The translations under genes were made by a program, and so were the position numbers. Under the pieces are notes generated by a model. The model saw only the letters and a program-made list of their open reading frames with translations. It was not told the DNA's origin and did not search any database. Of a stretch of 64,000 bases of DNA, positions 36,905 to 47,506 are shown in pieces (position 1 is the stretch's first letter; the number at the start of each line of letters is the position of its first letter). Location of the stretch: positions 124,001 to 188,000 of the forward strand of contig CAWJEE010000013.1 in assembly GCA_963841815.1 (NCBI GenBank). The letters are read 5' to 3'. The stretch is from JAOUJD01 sp963841815. GTDB taxonomy: Bacteria; Pseudomonadota; Gammaproteobacteria; Burkholderiales; Burkholderiaceae_F.

Positions 36905-37407
36905 TGCAGCCTCGTCGGCCGCGGCTCGGCGAGACGCAGGAACTCCGGTAGTCGCGGGGAATCGGCGTCCGCCAGTTCCTCGGGGCTCGCGGCGCGCACT
37001 TCGAGCACGGTGATGTCGAAGCGCAGCGCGAAGCCGGCGAGCGGATGGTTGCCGTCGAGCACCGCCATGCCGTCCGCGATGTCCGTGATCGTGAAGATGC
37101 GGCCTGTCGTGCCCTGCTCGCCGTCGCCTTCGACGCGCATGCCCACCTCGACGCCCTCGCCGAGGTTGTCGAGCGGCATAGAGCGGCGCCACGCGGGGTC
37201 GTAGTCGCCGAACGCCTCCTCCGGCTCGAGCTGCAGCGCGACCCGTGCGCCGGCTTGCTTCCCCGCAAGCGCCTCTTCGACCCGCGGGAACAGGTCGTCG
37301 TGCCCGTGCAGGTAGACGAGCGGCTCCTCGGAGTGCTCCAGCAGGATTCCCTGCGCGTCGTACAGCATGACGTCGAGGCTGACGAGCGCGCCCTGATCGA
37401 TTTTCAT
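36901..37407 (-). CDS. SlyD-type FKBP peptidyl-prolyl isomerase
   Basis: A 168-residue FKBP with an inserted chaperone flap, as in SlyD: LEHSEEPLVYLHGHDDLFPR, VEEALAGKQAGARVALQLEP, EEAFGDYDPAWRRSM, VLDGNHPLAGFALRFDITVL. The His-rich nickel-binding tail of E. coli SlyD is absent. Its stop codon overlaps the mutS stop in the palindrome CTAG (36901-36904). The frame is intact. Confidence 0.9.
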   Translation of the reverse strand: MKIDQGALVSLDVMLYDAQGILLEHSEEPLVYLHGHDDLFPRVEEALAGKQAGARVALQLEPEEAFGDYDPAWRRSMPLDNLGEGVEVGMRVEGDGEQGTTGRIFTITDIADGMAVLDGNHPLAGFALRFDITVLEVRAASPEELADADSPRLPEFLRLAEPRPTRLH

Positions 37408-37458
37408 CGCTCCTCCCGGCGTGAATTATGCGCCGCGTCCCGTTCCTATAATCGCTGC

Positions 37459-38603
37459 GTGGCCACGTCCTCCGTCCTGAAACAGCTCGGCTCGATGCCG
37501 GTCGCGCGCTTCATGCGCGATGCCTGGCAACGCCGGCCGCTCCTGATCCGCAACGCGTTTCCCGGCTTCGTGCCGCCGGTCTCGCGCGACGCGCTGCTCG
37601 CGCTTGCGCGGCGCGACGACGCCGAATCGCGTCTTATCGCCCGCGTCGACGAACGCTGGTCGTTGAAGCAAGGCCCGCTCAGCAGGCTGCCATCGACCCG
37701 CCGTCCCGATTGGACGCTGCTCGTCCAGGGCGTCGACCTGCTGGACGAAGGGGCGCACGCGCTGCTCGGCCGGTTCCGCTTCGTGCCCGATGCGCGGCTC
37801 GACGACCTGATGGTGAGCTACGCGACCGACGGTGGCGGCGTCGGTCCGCATGTCGACTCGTACGACGTGTTCCTGCTGCAGGCCTGGGGGCGTCGCCGCT
37901 GGCGCATCAGCCGGCAACGCGATCTCGCCCTCGTTCCGGACGCCCCGCTGAAGCTGCTCGCGGACTTCCGCTCCGAGGAGGAGTGGATCCTCGAGGCGGG
38001 CGACATGCTGTACCTGCCGCCCGGCGTCGCGCACGACGGAACGGCGCTGGGCGAATGCCTCACCTACTCGATTGGCTTCGTGCACCGACCCGCCAGGAAC
38101 TGCTCGAACCCTGGCTGACCGACTTCGCCGATCACGCCGCCGTCCCCGGCCGCTATGCCGATCGCGGACTCGGGCCGGCGCGACGGCCCGCGGCCCTGCC
38201 GGCCGCCATGGTCGAGCGGATCCACGATTCGCTGCGCCGGAGCCGCCCGACGCAGCGCGACACACAGCGGTTCCTGCTGCGCTACCTGACGGAGCCGAAG
38301 GCACAGGTTGTCTTCGAGCAGCCCGCCCGGCCCGTTCGCGCACTACGCTTTGCAGCGGTCGCCGCTCGACGCGGACTTGAACTCGCGCGTCCGACGCGGA
38401 TGATGTACGCGGGCGGCGAGATCGGGATCAACGGCGAGTGCGTGAGCGCGCCCGTGGGCAGCCGCGAGACGCTGCGTGGCCTGGCGGATGAGCGCGCCCT
38501 GGCATCGCCGGCCGTGGCAGGGCTGCCGCTCACCGCGCAGGCGTTGCTGCATGACTGGTACACGGCTGGATGGCTGCACTTCGGAGGAGGCGCATCCCCA
38601 TGA
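37459..38603 (+). CDS. cupin (JmjC-type) ribosomal protein hydroxylase, RoxA-like (frameshifted)
   Basis: Iron/2-oxoglutarate oxygenase of the YcfD/RoxA family, which hydroxylates an arginine of ribosomal protein L16. The N-terminus FMRDAWQRRPLLIRNAFPGF is characteristic; the iron site lies in VGPHVDSYDVFLLQAWGRRR (HxD) and LPPGVAHDGTALGECLTYSI supplies the second His. A one-base correction near 38085 adds the C-terminal dimerisation and winged-helix parts (RRSRPTQRDTQRFLLRYLTE, RMMYAGGEIGINGE). The start is GTG 37459. Confidence 0.82.
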
Positions 38604-39117
38604 ATTCATCGGAAGTCTTTGCCGGCGACCCGACGCCCCAGCGCGTCCTCATCGACTCGCGCGACGAGCTGCACGAAGCGGTGCGCATCGCCCTGGGCTC
38701 GGGCCACCGGACGGTGCGGATGCAGCATCGTGACCTGTCCGCTTCGACCTCTCGTCGATCGCCGCGACCGACTCAATGCGGCGATTGCTGCTCGGAGGGG
38801 ATCGAAGCGCTCGCATCCGGATGCTGGTCGACGATGCCACCTGGCTGGAAACCCGGGCGGCCCGCCTGCGCCTGTTGCAGAGGCGTTTCGCTCACGCGCT
38901 GGAGCTGCGCGTGGCTTCGGACGAGGACCCGGTGGGCGAGGACGCCTGTGTGCTCGTCGACGATCATGTTTCGCTCGAGTTGCGGGCCACGCGGAGCACC
39001 AGTGGCGCGCTGTGGCTGCGCAACAAGCCGCACGCGCAGCCGCTGATTTCGGCCTTCGACCGCCGCTGGAACGCGGCGGGACACAACCTACCGGCCTCGC
39101 CGCTGGGCCTCGCCTAG
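38600..39117 (+). CDS. conserved hypothetical protein (frameshifted)
   Basis: Starts at ATG 38600, overlapping the cupin stop (ATGA). Reads VLIDSRDELHEAVRIALGSG, then after a correction near 38745 continues DSMRRLLLGGDRSARIRMLV, TRAARLRLLQRRFAHALELR and VLVDDHVSLELRATRSTSGA, ending near FDRRWNAAGHNLPASPLGL. About 172 residues. It resembles the uncharacterised proteins (DUF7931-like) that commonly follow RoxA genes in Burkholderiales; the domain looks like a phospholipase-D-like half. Function unknown. Confidence 0.65.
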
Positions 39118-39245
39118 CAGCGCTAGCGCTGCCTGCAAACGCTATAATTGCCGGCTGGGAAAAATGGGAAATCGACCATTGCGTCCCGCGACCCGCCGGG
39201 TCGAACCAAACACCATCGAGTCACTCAGGAAGGGTGTCAGCACAA

Positions 39246-39559
39246 ATGAAAAAGTCACTTTTGATCGCGTCCATGATGGTCGTGGCCCTCGCCGCCTGCG
39301 GCAAGAAAGAGCCTGCTGCCCCGGCGCCCGCTCGGCGCCCGCCGCTGCACCCGCCCCGGCGCCGGCTCCGGCCCCCGCGCCCGCCGCCGACGCCGCCAAG
39401 CCGGCCGACGCTGCCGCTCCGGCCGCGGCGCCGATGGCTCCTGCCGCCACCGATGCTGCCAAGTCCGAGGCCGACAAGGCCGCTGAGGCCGCGAAGGAAG
39501 CCGCCGCCAAGGCCGCCGGCGATGCTGCCAAGGCTGCCGTCGACGCCGCCAAGAAGTAG
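39246..39559 (+). CDS. alanine/proline-rich lipoprotein (frameshifted)
   Basis: Lipoprotein signal KKSLLIASMMVVALAACGKK, then after a correction near 39335 an Ala-Pro linker and a C-terminal Ala/Lys/Asp/Glu helix (AKSEADKAAEAAKEAAAKAA). Such proteins probably sit at the envelope as low-complexity spacers; no function is known. An intrinsic terminator follows. Confidence 0.65.
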
Positions 39560-39576
39560 TCCGGCAGCGGACGAAG

Positions 39577-39606
39577 AAAGGGCCGGCATCGCCGGCCCTT
39601 TTTTCG
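39577..39606 (+). terminator. intrinsic terminator
   Basis: Arms AAAGGGCCGGC and GCCGGCCCTTT around ATC with a run of six T. It ends the lipoprotein transcript just before the converging MBL gene. Confidence 0.9.
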
Positions 39607-39620
39607 CCTGTTCGAACGGT

Positions 39621-40400
39621 CTACACGACCCGCCAGTCGAGGCCTTCCTCCTGGTCAGCGACCGCCACGTCGCCGGGAACGCATCCGAGCACGGCGGCGA
39701 GCGCCTCGCTCGCAAGCGCCTGCGTGTTGTTCTGGGCGGACAGGTGCGCGGCCGCCACCCACTGAAGCCGCGTGCAGTCCACCTGGCGCAGCAGCGCGGC
39801 CGCCTGCTCGTTGGACAGGGTCGCCACGAGCACCGGCGATGCGCGTCTTCAGGAACGCCGCGTAGGGTCCCGTGCGCAGCATCGCCTCGTCGTGATTGCA
39901 CTCCGGCGCACCATTGCGTCGACGCGACGTAGCGCCGCGACGATCCGCGCGGTCGGCTCGCCCGCGTCGGTGAGCAATCCGAGCCAGCGCTGGCCGTCAC
40001 CGAAAACGAACTGAAGCGGCTCGGCCGCGTCGTGCGGCACCTCGTACGGATCGACCACAAGGGCACCGATGTCCTGCCGCACTCCGGATACCAGCTCCCG
40101 CCACTGCACGCCGCGGTCAATCAGATTGGCGGCGCGGGCGGTGCCCTCGGAGCAGTAGACGGGAAGGTCCGCCTTGCAGGCGTACCGCACGACGCCACCG
40201 ACATGGTCGCTGTGCTCGTGCGTGACGAGCACGGCATCGATGTCCTGCAGCGCAAGGCCGGCGCGCTCGAGGCGACGAGCCAGCTGCTTCAGGTTGAAGC
40301 CGTTGTCGACCAGCACGCGCGTGACGGCGGCACCGTCGCGCGCTTCCACCACCAGCGCATTGCCGCTGCTGCCGGAGCCGAGGCTGCAGGCGCGCAGCAC
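39621..40400 (-). CDS. MBL-fold metallohydrolase, YycJ-like (two frameshifts)
   Basis: Metallo-beta-lactamase-fold hydrolase. CSLGSGSSGNALVVEA opens the domain; VLVTHEHSDHVGGVVRYACK carries the HxHxDH zinc motif. After corrections near 39905 and 39835 the chain reads AMVLECNHDEAMLRTGPYAAF and VATLSNEQAAALLRQVDCTR, ending at 39621. YycJ homologues are implicated in DNA repair or RNA processing. The start GTG 40400 lies 13 bases after bamC, so both belong to the dapA-bamC unit. Confidence 0.8.
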
Positions 40401-40413
40401 GCCGCGGCTCGCG

Positions 40414-41619
40414 CTAGCGCAGTTGGTCGCCCAGCAACGCCAGGATCCGGTCGCCGGCCGGCGAACGCTCCTGCGTGCCGTTGGCACCCAGCACCGTCAC
40501 GACGGTCCTGCTCGTGCTCTCGCCCATCACGACGACCCGGTACTGCAGCGCCGGGATCGGCTTGTCGCTGCTGAAGATCTTCGAGAAGAAGCCTTGCTCC
40601 GACTTCGCCTTCAACTCGTAATCCGGATCGAGGTAGCGGACAAAGTAGATGCCCTTGGCGCGATCGCGGTCCTCGACCGTGAAGGAGCCGCGGTCGAGCG
40701 CGAGGCCGACCCGGCGCCACGCGCGTTCGAAACCGTCGTCGATCTCGAGCCGTTCGCTCCGTCCATCCGAGCCCTTGACGACGCGCGCCGCCTGGGGTGC
40801 GGCGGGCACGGCAGCCGCCGAAGCTCCCGCGGGCACCTTGGGCGAGCCGGTTGCGCCCGCCGGCGCCGTCGCGGTGGCGGTCGCCGACTGCGCGGCCGAC
40901 GCGTCGATTTTCACGAGCAGGCGCTGCAGGATCTCGGCCTCGAGTTCCGGATCGGACGGCCGCGGTTGCCACTTGGTCTGGTCCTGGGCCGACGTCGTGA
41001 AGACCTCGATCATGCCGCGGTGGCTGACGAAGATCTCCGACGTGTTCTGCGGCGTGCGCTCGACGCGCGCGCGGTACTTGTCCATCTCGCCGGTCGAGTA
41101 CACGGAATCGAGGAGGCGCCCCAGCGTGCGACGAATGATGTCCTGGGGCAGCTTCGCCCGGTTCTCGGCCCACGCGGTTTCCAGGATGCCCGTGGCCGCA
41201 TCGGACTTCTCGACACTCAGCCCGACGGTCGGCCAGAAGTCGACCAGCACCGGCCACACGCGCTCGGGCGGTAGGTTCACCGCGAGCCAGCGCTGGTTTC
41301 CCTGCCGTTCGATCTTCGCCACGACGCCGCCGGGTACCACGCTGGACGTGGCAGCGGTCGGCACGGCGGCGCTGCCCGAACGCACGGCTTGCTGCTGGCC
41401 CGACGCCGTGATCGTCTGCGGCCGTTCGGGAACCAGGAAGCGGTCGTCGCGCGGCAACTGCGACAGGTCCGGCGGCACCTCCAGCGGCGTCCGCGACTGC
41501 TGGGCGGTCTCGTAGGCAACCTTGTCGGACTGCAAGAAACTGCCGGTCCAGGAACAGCCTGACAGCAGCACGGCACCGACAGCAGCGAGCCAGCGCAAGC
41601 GGGTGACACGATCGATCAT
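40414..41619 (-). CDS. bamC: outer membrane protein assembly factor BamC
   Basis: Lipoprotein of the BAM complex that inserts beta-barrel proteins. The signal ends VLLSGCSW with the acylated Cys. The N-terminal unstructured stretch (LEVPPDLSQLPRDDRFLVPE) binds BamD in E. coli. Two helix-grip domains follow (WLAVNLPPERVWPVLVDFWP; LEIDDGFERAWRRVGLALDR), joined by an Ala/Pro linker. 401 residues, intact. AGGAG precedes ATG 41619. Confidence 0.93.
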   Translation of the reverse strand: MIDRVTRLRWLAAVGAVLLSGCSWTGSFLQSDKVAYETAQQSRTPLEVPPDLSQLPRDDRFLVPERPQTITASGQQQAVRSGSAAVPTAATSSVVPGGVVAKIERQGNQRWLAVNLPPERVWPVLVDFWPTVGLSVEKSDAATGILETAWAENRAKLPQDIIRRTLGRLLDSVYSTGEMDKYRARVERTPQNTSEIFVSHRGMIEVFTTSAQDQTKWQPRPSDPELEAEILQRLLVKIDASAAQSATATATAPAGATGSPKVPAGASAAAVPAAPQAARVVKGSDGRSERLEIDDGFERAWRRVGLALDRGSFTVEDRDRAKGIYFVRYLDPDYELKAKSEQGFFSKIFSSDKPIPALQYRVVVMGESTSRTVVTVLGANGTQERSPAGDRILALLGDQLR

Positions 41620-41636
41620 CGAGACTCCTGCCCGGG

Positions 41637-42513
<877 letters not shown>

Positions 42514-42564
42514 GATGGTGTTCGTCTCCCCAGCGAAGCCCGGGATTCTACAGCCGCGGCGCGT

Positions 42565-43131
42565 CTAGGCCGGGCGGAGCGCGACGCTTTCCGGTCGGCT
42601 GGTGCCGTCGGCCGCGGGTCGCGCCGCGGCGATCCGCTGCACCATCGCCGGCCGCGGGGCCTGCTCGTAGCCGTCCTCGAACGCGATCACGCGCAGCACG
42701 GCGAAGGCGTCGAGCAACTCGCGCGGCGCCAGCAGGAACGCGGGGTTGCCCGGTTTGCCGAAGGCGGCGTTGCCGACGGCGAAGGTCTCGTACAGCAGCA
42801 CGCCGCCCGGAGCGAGCGCGGCGAGCAGGTGAGGAAACAGCGGTCGATGCAGGTAGTTCGTGACGACGATCGCATCGAAGCGCTCGCTGCCCAGTGGCCA
42901 GGGCCCCTGCTCGAGGTCCGCCACGCGCAGATGGACACGCGCATTCGACAGCAGGTCCGGATCGAGCCGGGGCTCGCGGTCCACGGCGACCACCGCGCAA
43001 CCGCGCCCCACGAACAGGCGCGTGTGGCGCCCGCCCCCGCACGCGACGTCGAGCACGCGGCCGCCCGGGGCAACGATGGGCGCGAACCGCCGGATCCAGT
43101 CCGATGGCCGCTGTTCGGCGTCGAGCGGCAT
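42565..43131 (-). CDS. class I SAM-dependent methyltransferase
   Basis: A 188-residue Rossmann-fold methyltransferase with motif I VLDVACGGGRHTRLF, VVAVDREPR (acidic residue binding SAM ribose), VADLEQGPWPL and IVVTNYLHRPLFPHLLAALA. It resembles TehB-like small methyltransferases; the substrate is unknown. It starts at ATG 43131, 7 bases after the trpS stop on the same strand. Confidence 0.82.
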   Translation of the reverse strand: MPLDAEQRPSDWIRRFAPIVAPGGRVLDVACGGGRHTRLFVGRGCAVVAVDREPRLDPDLLSNARVHLRVADLEQGPWPLGSERFDAIVVTNYLHRPLFPHLLAALAPGGVLLYETFAVGNAAFGKPGNPAFLLAPRELLDAFAVLRVIAFEDGYEQAPRPAMVQRIAAARPAADGTSRPESVALRPA

Positions 43132-43138
43132 CGGCCGG

Positions 43139-44341
43139 TCAGCCGCGCGCGAGCCCCATCGCCTCGCGCACTTCGCGCATCGTCTCGCCCGCCAGCTCGC
43201 GGGCCCGGTCACAGCCGTCGGCGATGATGTTGCGCACGACCGCGGGATCCTCGAGGTAGCGCTGGGCCCGCTCGCGCATCGGCGCCAGTTCGCGGATCAC
43301 GCTGTCGATCACGGGTTGCTTGCAGTCGAGGCAGCCGATGCCGGCGCTGCGGCAGCCCGTCTGCACCCACTCCTTCGTCGCGTCGTCGGAGTAGACCTTG
43401 TGCAGCTGCCAGACCGGGCATAGCTCGGGATCGCCCTTGTCGGTGCGGCGCACCCGCGCCGGGTCGGTCGGCATCGTGCGGATCTTCTTCGTGATCGACT
43501 CCGGGTCCTCGCGCAGCGCGATCGCGTTGTTGTAGCTCTTCGACATCTTCTGGCCGTCGAGGCCGGGCATCTTCGACGCCTCGGTCAGCAGCGCCTCGGG
43601 CTCGACGAGGATGATCCGCCGCGCCCCTTCGGCGTAGCCGAACAGCCGCTCGCGATCGGCCATGGACAGGCTGCCGGCCTCGTCGATCAGCGCGCGCGCC
43701 TGCTCGAGCGCGTCGACCTCGCCCCTTTCCTGGTAGACCGTGCGCAGCTCGGTGTAGCGCTTCGCGCGGCGCGACCCGAGCCGCTTGACGGCGTCGCGCG
43801 CCTTCTCCTCGAAGCCGGGCTCGGTGCCGAAAAGGTGGTTGAAGCGGCGCGCGATCTCGCGCGTCATCTCGATGTGCGGGACCTGGTCCTCGCCCACCGG
43901 GACCATGGTGGCGCGGTAGATCAGGATGTCGGCGGCCTGCAGCAGTGGGTACCCGAGGAAGCCATAGGTCGCGAGGTCGCGGTCGTTGAGCTTCTCCTGC
44001 TGGTCCTTGTAGGTCGGCACGCGCTCGAGCCAGCCGAGCGGCGTGGCCATCGACAGCAGCAGGAAGAGCTCGGCGTGCTCCGGCACGCGCGACTGGATGA
44101 AGAGCGTCGCCTGCGACGGATCGACGCCGGCGGCCAGCCAGTCGATCACCATGTCCCAGGTGTTGCCCTCGATCGACGCGGACTCCGAGTAGTGCGTCGT
44201 CAGCGCATGCCAGTCGGCGACGAAGAACAGGCAAGGATGTTCGCTCTGCAGGCGAACCCAGTTCTTCAGCACACCGTGGTAGTGGCCGAGGTGCAGCGCG
44301 CCGGTCGGGCGCATTCCGGAAAGTACGCGATCGGGAAACAT
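43139..44341 (-). CDS. trpS: tryptophan-tRNA ligase
   Basis: Class I synthetase of 400 residues charging tRNA-Trp. HIGH-type motif in RPTGALHLGHYHGVLKNW and KMSKS motif in GLDGQKMSKSYNNAIAL. A longer insert with Cys residues (ELCPVWQLHK, GCRSAGIGCLDCKQPV) marks the TrpS variant common in betaproteobacteria, probably a zinc or iron-sulfur binding loop. Start ATG 44341. The frame is intact. Confidence 0.95.
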   Translation of the reverse strand: MFPDRVLSGMRPTGALHLGHYHGVLKNWVRLQSEHPCLFFVADWHALTTHYSESASIEGNTWDMVIDWLAAGVDPSQATLFIQSRVPEHAELFLLLSMATPLGWLERVPTYKDQQEKLNDRDLATYGFLGYPLLQAADILIYRATMVPVGEDQVPHIEMTREIARRFNHLFGTEPGFEEKARDAVKRLGSRRAKRYTELRTVYQERGEVDALEQARALIDEAGSLSMADRERLFGYAEGARRIILVEPEALLTEASKMPGLDGQKMSKSYNNAIALREDPESITKKIRTMPTDPARVRRTDKGDPELCPVWQLHKVYSDDATKEWVQTGCRSAGIGCLDCKQPVIDSVIRELAPMRERAQRYLEDPAVVRNIIADGCDRARELAGETMREVREAMGLARG

Positions 44342-44343
44342 GG

Positions 44344-44973
44344 TCAGAGGAAGAAGCGGACGATGGCGGCGCCGATGTCGTGCAGCGGACGCAGGAAGAA
44401 CGACAGTGAGCCGGTGAACATCAGCGCGAGCAGGATGAACAGGCCATACGGTTCGATCCGCGAGTACGCAATCGACATCCGGGTCGGCAGCAGGCCGCTG
44501 ACGATGCGGCCACCGTCGAGCGGCGGGATCGGAAGCAGGTTGAGCGCCATGAAGACGAGGTTCACGCTGATGCCGGCCTGCGCGACCAGGTAGAAATAGT
44601 TCTCCTGCACGCCGGCGGCCGCCAGCACGCGGTAGAGCAGCGCCCACACCACGGCCATCGCGAGGTTCACGGCGGGGCCAGCGGCCGCAACCCAGATCAT
44701 GTCGCGCTTCGGCTTGCGCAGGCTGCCCCAGTCGACCGGCACGGGCTTGGCCCAGCCGAACATGAAGCCGGTCAGCAGCACCATGCCGAGGGGAATGACG
44801 ATCGTGCCGAGCGGGTCGATGTGCTTGACCGGATTCAGCGTCACGCGGCCGAGCACGTAGGCGGTGTTGTCTCCGAACATGCGCGCCACGTAGCCATGGG
44901 CGGCCTCATGCACGGTGATCGCGAAAAGCACGGGAATCGCGTAGACCGCGATCGCCTGAATGATGTCTTCCAT
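44344..44973 (-). CDS. site-2 protease family (M50) membrane protein
   Basis: Intramembrane zinc metalloprotease-like protein of 209 residues with the HExxH motif (TVHEAAHGYVA) and the LDG motif (PIPPLDGGRIVSGLLP). About five hydrophobic helices. It lacks a PDZ domain, so it belongs to the short YwhC/FxsA-adjacent group, not RseP. The natural substrate is unknown. It starts upstream of trpS with two bases between them. Confidence 0.9.
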   Translation of the reverse strand: MEDIIQAIAVYAIPVLFAITVHEAAHGYVARMFGDNTAYVLGRVTLNPVKHIDPLGTIVIPLGMVLLTGFMFGWAKPVPVDWGSLRKPKRDMIWVAAAGPAVNLAMAVVWALLYRVLAAAGVQENYFYLVAQAGISVNLVFMALNLLPIPPLDGGRIVSGLLPTRMSIAYSRIEPYGLFILLALMFTGSLSFFLRPLHDIGAAIVRFFL

Positions 44974-45042
44974 CGAGTCCAGTCTATCAGCGCACCCCGA
45001 TCGACCTGGCGCGCCGGGATCACGTGCGCCCGGGCCGCCGGG

Positions 45043-45666
45043 TCAGAGCCCGAGGGCTTCCACCGGGCCTTTGCCCTGCCGCACCAGCACGGCCTCCGGC
45101 CCGGTCAGGTCGACGATCGTGGTCGGCTCGATGCCGCACGCGCCTGCATCCAGCACGAAGTCGATCAGGTGATCGAGGCGTTCGCGGATGTGGTCCGCGT
45201 CGTTCAGCGGCATTTCGTCGCCCGGCAGCTGGAGCGTGGTGGTCAGCAGCGGCTGGCCGAGCACGTCGAGCAGTCCCGCGGCGACCCGGTGCTCGGGCAC
45301 CCGCAGGCCGATCGTCTTGCGCGACGGATGGGACAGGCGCCGCGGCACTTCCCTCGTCGCCTCCAGGATGAATGTGTACGGGCCAGGAGTCGCGTTCTTC
45401 AGCAGCCGGTACTGGCGGTTGTCCACCTTCGCGTACAGGCCGATGTCCGACAGGTCGCGGCACATCAGCGTCAGCAGGTGGCGCTCGTCGATGCGCCGGA
45501 TCTGGCGGATGCGATCGACCGCCGCCTTGTCGTCGAGATGGCAAGCCAGTGCGTAGCAGGAGTCGGTCGGAATCGCACCGACGCCGCCGTGGTCGAGGAT
45601 CTGCGCCGCCTGGCGCAGCGATCGCACCTGGGGGTCGACTGGATGGACGTCGAAGAGCTGCGCCAT
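45043..45666 (-). CDS. YciO/TsaC-family protein
   Basis: A 207-residue YrdC-fold protein: GGVGAIPTDSCYALACHLDD and RRIDERHLLTLMCRDLSDIG bind nucleotide in the family, and HPSRKTIGLRVPEHRVAAGL is typical of YciO. YciO is a paralogue of TsaC, which makes threonylcarbamoyl-AMP; whether this copy has that activity is open. It overlaps the PHP gene stop by one base. Confidence 0.88.
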   Translation of the reverse strand: MAQLFDVHPVDPQVRSLRQAAQILDHGGVGAIPTDSCYALACHLDDKAAVDRIRQIRRIDERHLLTLMCRDLSDIGLYAKVDNRQYRLLKNATPGPYTFILEATREVPRRLSHPSRKTIGLRVPEHRVAAGLLDVLGQPLLTTTLQLPGDEMPLNDADHIRERLDHLIDFVLDAGACGIEPTTIVDLTGPEAVLVRQGKGPVEALGL

Positions 45667-46532
45667 CAGACGAAGCGATGCCAGACCGGGGTCAGGTCGG
45701 ACGGCAGGCGCGCGACGCGCCCCAGTTCGACGTTTTCCGATTCGCCCGGCCCGTGAAAATCGCTGCCGCCCGAGGCCTCGAAACCGAACTCGCGCGCCAG
45801 GTCGGCGAACCGGCGCATCTCGCGCTCGGTGTGGTTGCTGGTCGAGACCTCGATCGCCGTCCCGCCAAGCGCCTGGAACTCCTCCAGCAGCGTGTGCAGC
45901 GCGAGGTCGTTGAGCCGGTAGCGGCCCGGGTGCGCGACGATCGCCACGCCGCCGGCGTCGCGGATCATGTCGATGGCTTCGTCGAGGGCCGCCCACGCGT
46001 GCGGCACGAACCCGGGCTTGCCCTCGACCAGGTAGCGCGAGAAGACGTCCTTGACGTCGCGGCAGTGCCCGGTCTCGACCAGGTAACGCGCGAAGTGCGT
46101 GCGCGAGATCATCTGCGGATTGCCGGCGTAGACCAGCGCGCCGTCGTAGGCGCCTTCGATGCCGACGCGCGCCAACTGCTCGGCCATCTCCTGCGCGCGG
46201 CTGATGCGTCCCGACCGCACGGCGCCGAGGCGCGCTTCGAGGCGGCCGTCGCGGTATTCCACTCCGAGGCCGACAATGTGCAGCGTCGTGCTGCCCCACG
46301 TCACGGACACCTCGACGCCCGGCACGAACGCCAGGCCCAGCCGCTCGGCCGCCGCCGCCGCCTGCGCCAGTCCGCCGACTTCATCGTGGTCCGTCAGTGC
46401 GTACAGTTCGACGCCCTGGTCGTGCGCGCGCGCGACCACGTCCGCCGGCGGCAACACGCCGTCGGACACGTTCGAGTGGGAATGGAGGTCGGCGCGCACG
46501 TCCCGAAGATCGGCGCCGGCTTGGGCAGGCAT
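45666..46532 (-). CDS. PHP-domain phosphoesterase, RNase AM/YciV-like
   Basis: A 288-residue PHP hydrolase. Metal ligands sit in RADLHSHSNVSDGVL, YALTDHDEVGGL, FVPGVEVSVTW, VAIVAHPGRYRL and ASGGSDFHGPGE. The YciV group hydrolyses 3',5'-nucleoside bisphosphates and trims 5' ends of RNA (RNase AM). It is coupled to the yciO-like gene as in many gamma- and betaproteobacteria. Confidence 0.9.
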   Translation of the reverse strand: MPAQAGADLRDVRADLHSHSNVSDGVLPPADVVARAHDQGVELYALTDHDEVGGLAQAAAAAERLGLAFVPGVEVSVTWGSTTLHIVGLGVEYRDGRLEARLGAVRSGRISRAQEMAEQLARVGIEGAYDGALVYAGNPQMISRTHFARYLVETGHCRDVKDVFSRYLVEGKPGFVPHAWAALDEAIDMIRDAGGVAIVAHPGRYRLNDLALHTLLEEFQALGGTAIEVSTSNHTEREMRRFADLAREFGFEASGGSDFHGPGESENVELGRVARLPSDLTPVWHRFV

Positions 46533-46561
46533 GCCGTGATTTTACCGGTCGCCGGGCCGGA

Positions 46562-47467
46562 TCAGCCGTGCCGCCGCAGGAATTCCCCAATCAGGCGCGC
46601 CACGGCCTCGGGCTGGTCGTGATGCAGCATGTGGCCGGCGTCCGCCACCGTCGCCTGCGCGGCCCCCGGCACGGCCGCGAAACGGCGTAGCAGCTCGGCC
46701 AGGGCCTGGTCGCGGTCGCCCGCGACGTGCCGCAAGGCGTCCGTATCGGCGGCCATCACCATCAGCGCGGGCGCCGTGATCGCCCGCCAGCACGCCATCG
46801 CCTCGTCGACGCGATACAGCACCGGGTTGACGATCCGGTGGGCCGGATCGCCCGCGACACGCAGCCGTCCGCGGCCGTCGGGCTCGGCCCAGTGCTCGGC
46901 GAGGAACGCGGCCCGCCCGGCCGGCAGCCGCGGATTGTTCTTCCGCAACCGCGCCGCCACCTCATCGCGGCTGGTGTAGTCGCGCAGGGATCCGCCGGCC
47001 TTCACTTCGTCGATCCACTGCGCGAGGCGGCCCGGCGCCTGCTCGGCGTGGCTCGCGTGCAGGCCGAAACCTTCCAGGTTGACGACGGTGCGCACGCGCG
47101 CGGGGCGCGCGCCGGCGTACATCAGCGCGATGTTGCCCCCCATGCTGTGGCCGACGAGGTGCGCGGGCGCGTCGCCCTGCACGGCATCGACGATGCACTC
47201 GAGGTCGGCCGCGTAGTCGGGAAACCAGTAGCAGTCGCCGTGCGTCCACTCCGTCAGGCCGAAGCCGCGCCAGTCGGGTGCGATCACGCGCCAGTCCGGA
47301 TCGAGCGCGTCGACCACGAACTGGAACGACGCCGAGACGTCCATCCAGCCGTGCAGCATGAACAGCGTGCGTCCGGGACCGGCTTCGGACGGACCCCACT
47401 CGCGCAGGTGATGACGCAGCCCGCGTATCGTGGTGAAGATGGAGCGTGAAGGCCGGTGCGATTTCAC
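46562..47467 (-). CDS. alpha/beta hydrolase
   Basis: A 301-residue alpha/beta-hydrolase: oxyanion loop FMLHGWMDVSASFQFVVDAL, nucleophile elbow LVGHSMGGNIALMYAG with Ser in GHSMG, an acid in VMAADTDALRHV and the catalytic His in DAGHMLHHDQPEAVARL. The cap region suggests an esterase or lipase of unknown substrate. The start is GTG 47467. It is divergent from the acyl-CoA synthetase gene. Confidence 0.85.
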   Translation of the reverse strand: MKSHRPSRSIFTTIRGLRHHLREWGPSEAGPGRTLFMLHGWMDVSASFQFVVDALDPDWRVIAPDWRGFGLTEWTHGDCYWFPDYAADLECIVDAVQGDAPAHLVGHSMGGNIALMYAGARPARVRTVVNLEGFGLHASHAEQAPGRLAQWIDEVKAGGSLRDYTSRDEVAARLRKNNPRLPAGRAAFLAEHWAEPDGRGRLRVAGDPAHRIVNPVLYRVDEAMACWRAITAPALMVMAADTDALRHVAGDRDQALAELLRRFAAVPGAAQATVADAGHMLHHDQPEAVARLIGEFLRRHG

Positions 47468-47506
47468 GTTTGCGTGGAGAAATCCGTTCGGCGATTATAG
47501 GAAGCC